Source: Casuarina equisetifolia (taxonomy: Eukaryota > Streptophyta > Magnoliopsida > Fagales > Casuarinaceae). Taken from it: 64,000 nucleotides of DNA. Numbering within the stretch: the stretch's first letter is position 1; every line of letters begins with the position of its first letter. Below the pieces are notes generated by a model. It made no database searches and was not told the DNA's origin. It saw only the letters and a program-made list of their open reading frames with translations. Both the position numbers and the translations under genes were made by a program. Below are positions 1 through 9,500 of this stretch, piece after piece. Where the stretch lies: positions 8,583,884 to 8,647,883 of the forward strand of contig CM052356.1 of NCBI GenBank assembly GCA_028551475.1, written 5' to 3'.

Positions 1-143
1 TTAATTTGCTAGATAAATTTTAGGATTAATTCATTGTTAGTACTTAATTAGTCTAGTATTCACCAATCTCTGTGAGACGATACTTTTCTTATCATTATAT
101 TACTTGTTCAACATGTTCACTTACATCTAAATTTCATTGAACA
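1..143 (+). mobile_element. 3' end of an LTR (fragment cut by window edge)
   Basis: The stretch is clearly related to the last ~150 bp of the solo LTR at 24174-25428. Both share the run around 'ctctgtg(a/g)gacgata' and 'ttatcattatattacttgtt', and both end in a GAACA terminus. It stops at 143, and the next bases (from 144) read as minus-strand copia reverse transcriptase, so this LTR appears to have been inserted into that older pol gene. The other end is outside the window, so the target duplication cannot be checked. Strand is inferred from the usual look of LTR 3' ends. Confidence 0.6.
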
Positions 144-1420
144 AGTTTTTCTAACTATATCATTTACTACTAATTTGGCTTTGTAACTTTCCATTGATCC
201 ATCAGCTTTATACTTGATCTTGCATACCCACTTGTAGCATATGAGTTTTCTTCCTTGTGATAGGCCCACTATATCCATGTATTGTTTACCTTTAGTACCT
301 TGATCTCCTGTACCATAGCATCTTGCTATCTAGGATTGCCAATCACCTCATGGTGATAGACTGGCTTAATGCCAACAAAAATATATGCAATGAAATGTTG
401 GTTATCAGTTAGTAAATGCTCATATGAAATGTAGGTCGAGAAAGGGTAAATGGAGGATTTAGTTTCTACTATATTTATTGTGAGGCAGATATAGTTCTTT
501 AACCATAAAGGTGGTTTGGTATCTTTAATGGAACATCTAGGAAGTGTTTGTGGATGTGATTCTAGGTTATTCTCTTATGCAGGTATGATGTCATCAATGT
601 CATCATAAAAAAAAAAGTTCATGAGGCTTTGTTAATGGTGGTGGTAGTATAGGTGTGTAGTTCAATTGAGGGGAGAGAGTTATTTCTAGTTGGTGGCAAT
701 CTAAATTAGTAGTGGGTAGTGATTGTGTGGGGGTAGAAGATATCTTAAAAGTATGGCTTTCTAGGGTCTCTAAAGCGAGTTTAGTCAAAGGTACCTGCAT
801 GTTAGGTTTTGATTGGCCTCTTACTTGTGAGAAAGGAAAAATGTTCTCATAAAATTTTACATCCCTACTTAAAACCTATCCTTTTCGGGGTTATAAAGCC
901 TGTAACCCCTATGACTTTGAACATATCCTATGAAAACACTTGGAATTGCTTGAGGGGCAAACTTGTCCTTTGGTCCTACAGTAGTGGTATGGCATAAGCA
1001 CATAAAAGTCTTAAGATGCGAAAACTTAGGTGGTTTTTCAAAAAGTTTTTCAAAGGATGTCATTCCATTCAAGACAGAAGACAACATCCTATTAAAAAGG
1101 TAAGTGGCCTTCAAAATGTATTCCCCTTAGAATTTGTCAGACATTGAGCTTTGAAATTTAAAGCTCATACGACATCCAGAATATGACAATGTTTGCGCTT
1201 AACTACATTATTATGTTGTGGTATGTGCTCACACAAACTTTCATGCCTAATGTCATAAGAGGTGAATAATTGTTTTGTGTACTAATTGAAAAAATAAAGT
1301 GTGTTGTCAGTTCTAACACACTTAACCTCTGTGTTAAACTAGTATCAATTAGAAATCTCATTTGCCTGTGGGAAAGAAAAAAAAGCTTTACTTTAAAACT
1401 TTTTCTCAAAGTGTGAAAAC
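144..1420 (-). pseudogene. Decayed Ty1/copia pol remnant (reverse transcriptase and integrase pieces)
   Basis: On the minus strand, ~150-260 reads as the conserved start of copia reverse transcriptase (KWVCKIKYKADGSME). ~830-1114 reads as the integrase C-terminal region (SVFIGYVQSHRGYRLYNP), and ~1200-1410 as the DDE integrase core with stops and frameshifts (a TDN-like block, then a PQHN-like block). The order RT to the left and integrase to the right fits one minus-strand copia pol. It has many stops and no recognisable LTR pair here. It is non-functional; the coordinates are approximate. Confidence 0.7.
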
Positions 1421-1587
1421 TAAGAATGACTAATAATAACTAATGAGAATGACTAACAAATTGACTTAAGCATTTATTTACCTTTTGCAACTCCTCTTCA
1501 TGGCAAAAACCACGAATGAGATTGGAACTTGAAGAAATGGTTAGAAATGGCCATGATGTTTTACTTGTGCTGTTTCAACACATGATA

Positions 1588-2031
1588 AGATGGCAGAAAA
1601 AATAATCTGTTCCTTTGGTTTATACTTTTGTCATTTCATGTTTGTTTTATTTATTTCTAGGGTTACGATCATTGTCATGTTCAAGGAGATAATTAAAACC
1701 AGCTGTATGACTGACTCTTTCTTGGGCTATATAATTTTATTCTATAATAATGACACTATTTTAAGTTCTTTTTTTTTTTTGAATTCCTATTTCAACAAAT
1801 ATATATACATGCTAAGACAGCAGAAAAAATAATCTAGTCCTTTGGTCTGTGCTTTTATCCATATCTATTCTATTTATTTCTAGGATCATGGTCATTGTCA
1901 TGATCAATGAGATAATTAAAACCAATTGTACGCCTGACTCATTCTTAGGCTATATAATTTTATTATATAATTAAGGACACTATTTCAAGTTTTTTTTTTC
2001 CTAAATTCCTGTTTAGAATATAGATATACAT
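1588..2031. repeat. Diverged ~227-bp tandem duplication
   Basis: Two adjacent copies begin at the shared word 'cagaaaaaataatct' (1594 and 1821, period 227). They stay alignable through 'tttatttctagg', 'gagataattaaaacca' and 'ggctatataatttta', each ending in a poly-T run. Many substitutions separate them, so the duplication is old. Confidence 0.75.
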
Positions 2032-2911
2032 ACAGAAAAAGAGAAAATAAATAATAATAGCCATGCAAAGTTGTGGAGAGCTACTTATTTGCTCATCGAG
2101 CCTTTAAGGTAATTCTGTGTAAGGCCACACCATAAGAAGCTGGTCCTACGGTATATTTCTAAAGGTAATTAGGTCCTACATAGAGATGGTTTGTTGGTTA
2201 ACCGCACTGATGATATGCGAAGGGAAACCCTTATTCGTGAAGCTCAGACCGTTTGGATAGCCTTCACAGCCGTCAAAATGCTCCTCTGAAAGAAATCATT
2301 AGCGATGATTAACTAGGCCCCAATTATACAGTGGCAGCATGTTGCATTCAAAGACCAGCATTTGTTTTAGATGACATAATTATGAGACTTTTCACTGGGA
2401 AGAATTAGTCAGTGTATGATTCGAACTACACGTTCAAAGATTAGGAACTTTTAAATTCAGAAATAACCACGAAGTCCAAGGTCCATTTAAAGAAGTCAGA
2501 CTTGATAAATAGAGAACTAAATGAGAATTCAAAATAGTCTACGAGCTCTATGAGTTTTTCAATGCCACATTTTATCAGGAGTTGCAAGCACCACGCATTT
2601 GTTAAAGCCTTTACACAAAAGTCCTCAGAAAACCGTTTTCTCTGACCAAAAGCGTCACTTGCGGACAAAAGCTGACAGCGGTCATAGACATTCAACCAAA
2701 ACCTTCGCCGGTTTGTTTATGCACGTTTACTTCACATGGTGAAAGCCTAAATCCATGGGACGCTCCCCTGAAAATTATTTTTCTGGACTTTTTAAGTTTC
2801 CTAAGCATATGGTCAGATTGTTAGTGTTTGAGCTAGCGAAGGGAATGAGTGAAAGTAGGAGGAACACCAACGTACTGAACTGAATGGTTCTAAATCTTTT
2901 GATAACAGTAA

Positions 2912-3007
2912 ACAAAAGCTACAAGGATCTTTAATGAGCAAGAGACAAGGATAATATGTACAAAAGCTACAAGGATCTTTAATGAGCAAGAGACAAGGAT
3001 AACATGT
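2912..3007. repeat. 48-bp direct tandem repeat, two copies
   Basis: The unit starting 'acaaaagctacaaggatct' occurs at 2912 and again at 2960 with almost no difference. The near identity points to a recent duplication. Confidence 0.9.
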
Positions 3008-3542
3008 TGTGGAGACATTGCTACGCGATGATATTTAAATAGCATTCTTACCTACTATATCCTAAGTGTCCATATTATAGGGCTTACAAAAGTCATAGCC
3101 TCTCTATCAGGCTTACACAAAAGTCATTGTCTCCTTACTAGGCTCAAGTTTCCAAGTCTTTCGGCTCCGTACTTCAGTCACTTTTCACTCTTACTTTACG
3201 TCCACTCTTTTGTACTTCATTAAATGGAGAATACGTGTTCATCACTTGCAAAGGGTCCATGCTGTGCAGAAAACCTGTCAACTTCAACACAGATAGCATG
3301 AGATGCTACCCAGCTGCAATGTTATGACCAGGCCTGTATAGCCCGATGCGTCTATCATATCATTAGATAAGCAACATGCAACTCGATATGCGTTCCGCTG
3401 ACAGTCGTTTTCTCGTATTTATCGAAGTCCATAGGCATTTCTTTACATTCTGTTTCTAGGGAATCCGATCGACAAATACGGTCTGGAACCGTTGGCTTTT
3501 TGCCGTTCTTGGAAGTAACTAAGCACCATCAACCAGGCAGCG

Positions 3543-6500
3543 ATGGCGGGCAATTCAGAATTTAATCTCGACATCCTTCTTTCTCACAAATTCCCCGAGG
3601 TACCTTCCTCGACTCTCAATCCCTTGATACTCGTTTATTTGTCTGATCTTTGCTTGATCTTTCTTCTTATTGTGTTGCTTGCGCCGGATGGACTTCAGAC
3701 GACATACACCTACTCCGAAAGGTGAATTTTAGCTGGAACTGTTGTAAACGTTTGTGGTGTTTAGCATTTTTCGCTTTGGCGTGTTAATAGTGCGTCTCCT
3801 TGTAAACAGAGATGTAGTGCTCTATGCGCTAGGCGTTGGAGCATGTGGACGGGACGTCGTGGATGCGGACGAGCTTAAATATGTTTACCATGAAGGTGGG
3901 CAACATTTTGTCCAGGTATTGTTAACTTGTCCGCTACTGAAATAAACTAGTGCTTTCTGGTGGTCTTTGTATGAAATTAATATATGATTATTACTCTCAC
4001 GACTATCACGAATTGATTTTGTTTCCAAGATACGAAGCTTGTTGTTTGTCATTTTATTTATGATACTTGTCTTTCTCTGTAGGTGTTGCCAACATTTGCT
4101 GCCTTATTTTCGCTCGCATCCATGCCAAATGGTTTTGAGCTACCAGGGTTGCAGTAAGTAGTATTTGTATGTGAGCAATGAGAAGCTTTTGCTTTTCATG
4201 GTTTATATGTAAAAACCTATTGGGATTCTAGAGATTGTTTCTGCTTCTCTTAATCATAAACTCTCCTTGTTTAGTTTCTTTTTACCGTTTTTGGTACGTG
4301 GAGGAAAAACTAATGGACAGTCCTGGTTTTTCATTGCTACCAAATTTGATCCACGGCTTCTACTGCATGGACAGCAGTACATAGAATTATACAAGTCGTT
4401 TCCTTCAAGTGGTTGTGTATGATTTCTGACTTAGAACTGTTAACAATGCTTCATAATTTTCCTAAATGTAATATTGTTGGCTTCCTTCTGCCGGGTGGAA
4501 ACCAAACATCTCACTGTCTTATTGGGTCTAGATAGTTTGTTCTAAGTTGGTTTCTCTCATCTCTGCAGTTGTTCTACTATAAACTCATCCATAGTTTCTG
4601 ATAAGAAGAACACAGACATAGATTGGAAAGAATGCATTTCGAATCTTGTATTGGATTGTGTTCGACGTTACCAGAAGCAAACAAAACCACTATGGAGCTC
4701 AAATATACAAAGTGCCTAGGACGAGCACAAGCTATTATCCGGAGGTCAATAAACTGTCCTGGACAATACTATTACTCACTGTACAATAAAATAACAGACA
4801 CTGCATCAGCTTTCTCAACAGGCCCCCTCAAGCTGGTGCACGGTATAAGTCATACATGCCCAGCTTGCCAAGAAGAAAATGATGCTGTGAAATTCCCAAA
4901 GCCTTGGTCAAGATATCTGTGGGCTGATCTCGTGACACAATGTGTGTTGTACGTATGATGCCTGCAGCTACTTTTTCACGGATGAAGTGACAATCCACCT
5001 CTATGTGTTTGGTTTTCTCATGGAACACCGGATTGGCAGCAAGTTTAATAGCAGATTCATTGTCACAATGAAGTGTAACGGGTGATGGGGGAGTTACCTA
5101 CAAATCTTTCAAGAGCCCAAGTAGCCAAATGATCTCACATGCCGTTGTGGCCATAGCACGATATTCAGATTCAGTGGAAGATCTAGATACAAAAGGTTGT
5201 TTCTTGCATTTCCAGGAGATCAAGGAACTCCCCAATTTGACACAAAATCCCGTGGTTGATCTTCTTCCCATGGGACATGATGCATAATCAGAATCACAAT
5301 AAGCTTGTAATACAAGCTCACTATCTGATCTAATCAATAGCCCGAGACCTGGTGAGCTCTTGACATACTGAATAACTCTGAGAGCTGCCTGATAATGTGA
5401 GACCCTTGGGTTGTGCATGAACTGACTAAGGATCTGCACAACATAGCTAATGTCTGGTCTCGTCATAGCGAGGTAAATCAACCTACCTATGAGCCGTTGA
5501 TAACTGGAAATATCTCTAAAGGGTTGATCAACAGTCAACTGAAGTGGATCGACAAACTCAATACCAACATACTTACGATTCTGCTCTAAAGGTGTCATGG
5601 AAGGCTTACTTCCAGCCAATCCACATTCTGAAATGAGCTCTAGGGCATACTTCCTTTGGCTGAGCACAAAACCAGTCTTGTTCCGTGCTATCTCAATCCC
5701 AAGAAAGTATCTAACTAGCCCGAGATCTCTAATATGGAATCGGGAGTTCAAATAATCTTTGAACGTTTGAATGGCAGACTCATCTCCTCCTGTTATCAAA
5801 ATGTCATCAACATAAATAAATACAATCAAGAGGCCTTTACTTGCCTGCTTGATGTATAAGGAGTGGTCATGATGTGACTGGCGAAAACCATCTGCAATCA
5901 AGGCATTTGTGAACTTGAAATACCAACTGCGAGAGGCTTGCTTGAGACCATATAATGATTTTCTCAGACAACAAACTAAGGATCCCCCCCGACGCTGAAT
6001 GCCCTCAGGAATGGTCATATAGACTTCAGCATCTAAGTCACCTTGAAGAAAGGCATTATGCACATCCATCTGATGGATCTCCCAGTCCTTAACTGCAGCA
6101 AGGGTAACTAGAATGCGGATAGTGATCATCTTTCCAACGGGAGAAAAAGTTTCCTCATAATCAATACCCTCACGTTGACTATAACCTTTAGCAACGAGAC
6201 GGGCTTTGTACTTCTCAATGCTCCCATCAGCTTTGTGTTTGATCTTGTAAACCCATTTACAACCAATGGGTTTACGTCCTGTAGGAAGAGGAACTAAGTC
6301 CCATGTACTATTACACTCTAATGCATGAATCTCATCAGCCATAGCAGCACGCCATCTAGGGTCAAGGACTGCTTCTCTATAGGAGGTGGGTTCTGCGGTG
6401 GCAGAAATGGAAGCAATGAAGTGGCAATGTTGCGGGCTTAAACAATGATATGAGAGGACATGGGAGATAGGATGTGTAGTAGAAGGTATGGAGGAAGGAG

Positions 6501-9500
6501 GGAAAACATAATCAGTGGACCAAATGGGAGGTCGATGGGATCGGTCGGACCGACGAGGGGGAAAGGAATGAGGAGATGCAGGTGCAAGGATCAATGGCAA
6601 ATCAGTAGGAGGAGGAGGTGGCACATGTGTGTCATTAGGTGACACAAGCACTGGAGCAATGGAGGGAACTATAGTGGATGATGGGGGACTAGGTACCTCT
6701 ATGTCATACACAGCGCGGGTCGACTCTAAAGGGTCATCTATGGAAGTGGGACAAGGGGAACTAGAAGGAGAAGTGGCCTGTACAAAAGGAAAACAATCCT
6801 CATGAAAGATCACATCTCGACTGACAAAGAAACGGCCCCCGTGGAGGTCGTAGAGTTGATACCCCTTTTGTGTATAGGGGTAACCCATGAAGATACAAGT
6901 AATCGCACGAGCCCCAAACTTATCTCGTTGGGTGAGGTCGGTGGCATAACACAAACACCCAAATACTCTAAGGTGATCAAGAGAAGGGGGTTTGCCAAAC
7001 AGTACCTCAAAAGGCGTTTTACCTTCTAAGGTGGGGGTAGGCGTCCTATTAATCAAATAGGTCGCGGTAAGAACACACTCACCCCAAAAACGAATGGGAA
7101 TGTTTGCTTGAAACTTGAGGGCTCGAGCAACATTAAAGATATGCCTATGCTTCCTCTCTACTACCCCATTCTGTTGTGGGGTGTATGCACAAGAGCTCTC
7201 ATGAATTACACCATGAGAGGCAAAAAAGGAAGTGCAAGCGGAAGCAAAAAAATCTTGGGCATTGTCAGTTCGAACACGCCGTATAGCCGTGTTAAACTGA
7301 GTGGAAATGAGTGCAAAAAACTTTTGGATGTGAGGTAAAGTTTCAGTTTTAGCTTGCATTAAAAAAAGCCAAGTTGCACAAGAAAAATCATCGACTATGG
7401 TGAGACAATACCGTGCCCCTGAATGTGAGGGGATCTTGTATGGTCCCCAAATATCCATATGGATCAAATCAAAAATATGCTCAGTCGAGGTAGTGCTCGC
7501 ATGAAAGGGGGAACGTGTTTGTTTGGCTAAGGGGCAAACAGAGCAAGTCTTAACAGAGTCAAAAGAAGAAAGAGTTGTTGAACATGGAATAAGTTGCATC
7601 ACTTTCAAAGAAGGATGTCCCAAACGTTGATGTAAAATATTACAATTCATCGCACAAGAAGTTTTACTAGACGAATTGTAAAGTACAAAAGGTACACCAT
7701 GGGCATCATTAACAAAATGGTGATGCGGACCACGTTTAGACATTAAGTAGTAAAGTCCATCATGCATCCTACCCAGTCCCGTCACTGTCCCAGTCCATAT
7801 GTCTTGAAAAAGACAAAAATGAGGGTAAAAGGTGACTCGACAATGGTTGTCTCGGCAATATTTGGCAATGGATATCAAATTTGCATTGAAAGCCGATGAG
7901 TATAGTACGGTTTTAAGGATGTGGCCATTGGGTAAGTGTACTAAACTAGTGTGAGTAACATGGATTGTGTGGCCATTGGGTAAGTGTACAACCCTAGATG
8001 CATGCTTACATGGAGTAGGAGATGACAAGCAATTAAAATTTCCAGTAACATGGTCACTAGCGCCTGAATCTATAATCCAATGCAACATAGAGGTGAGCTC
8101 TGGGGAAATACCTGGTCCTGATAAGGTAGATAGCCCATTGAGGAGGGTGACGACCTTATCATAGTCATCAGCATTGAGCTCCAAAGTTTACTTATTAGTG
8201 GAGGCCACAGAGGTTACTTGGTTGGTGGATGCTTGCCTAGTTCCTTGTCCCTTTCCCCTTTTTTTGTTGGAATTGCCAGGAAGTTGATAACATCATTCCT
8301 TACTATGTCCAATGGTTCCACAATGAGCACATGGCACCAAAAAATAGCATTCAGAGATTTGGTGGCCAGTGCAACTACAATGGCTGCAAGTGGGCCCCCT
8401 ACTAGTAGAGGAGGGAGCATTTTTGGAGGCTGGCGGGCGCTGAACGGCGTGTAGCTCACTGCCATTGCTAAACGACCCATCGTTTAGCGGCTGGGGCAAC
8501 AGCCCGCTATGATGGGCGCGACCCAGCACGCCTGGTCTGCCCACTGGATGATCAGGGGCGTGGTTGTATCGGCCCAAAAAACCAGACCCACCTACGGACG
8601 GGTCTTGGACCCGCGACCCGCCCATGAAAGGCACTAACCCACCCGCATGGTGACCCGAGAGATGACCCGTCTTCCCCGACGGTCGCTAGGTTGCCGAAAA
8701 AGCTACAAAGTGATTCCGAACGGTGCCGGCGAGGATGCGGGTGGATTCTTCATCACGAACTTGGGTGATGGCGTCCTCAAGGCTAGTTAGGGGCCGACTA
8801 TTCTGAATCTGAGAGCTTAGTTGAGCGTAGCTTTCATTGAGGCCAAGAAGGAATTCTACAAGCCGCCCCTCATCCTGATATTCATCAAATTCGTCGAGAC
8901 TGGAGATAAATGGGTGACGAATTGCAATGTAGGCAGAAAGCTGGTCCCATAGGTGTTCCAAGTGCATTACGTAGGCATCAATAGAATCGGATCCTTGAAC
9001 ACAAAGGGTAATGGATCTCTTCACGGAAACGATTTCCTTGCTGCCCACTTTGGAGAATTTTTTGTTTAATCGGCTCCAAACATCCTTAGCACTCGTTGCA
9101 TAAGTGAATCTTTTGTAGAGATCCGGTGATAGGGAGGTAAGAAGCCATGAAAGGACAACTCCGTTGCATCTCTCCCATTGTGGGAAGAGAGGGGAGGAGG
9201 GATTTGGGTCCGGAAGAGAGCCATCAAGAAGCCCGAATTTATTCTTCCCAAGGAGCGCATTTTTCATGTCTCTGCGCCAAGCGGTGAAGTTGAGGGCTCC
9301 AGATAATCTTTCGGTAACCAACAGGATGCCGGTTCCATCATTGGGATGAAGAAAAAGAGGGTCCCCCGGTTGCACAAAGGCGGTAGATGGAGGCTCTCTG
9401 GAAACATTGGGAGGGGAACGTCGACCTCGCCTCCGTGGTGGAGCACGGCGATGAGCACGGGTTCGTCCCCGTGCTTGATCTTCATCACTGTTGCCATCCA

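Larger units (their letters stand above)
1421..3542. other. Intergenic region upstream of ECH2, with repeats
   Basis: I see no supported gene here. The stretch holds a diverged ~227-bp tandem duplication (about 1588-2031) and an almost perfect 48-bp duplication (2912-3007). The last few hundred bases before 3543 should include the ECH2 promoter and 5' UTR, but I could not fix a TATA box or start site. An 84-codon minus-strand open frame at 2441-2695 shows no recognisable family. Confidence 0.5.

Noticed and set aside
2441..2695. 84-codon minus-strand open frame upstream of ECH2
   Set aside because: No recognisable motif or exon neighbours.
8214..8480. Extra open frames overlapping the copia gag zinc-knuckle region and 9264-9575
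   Set aside because: They are out-of-frame shadows of the single gag-pol frame.
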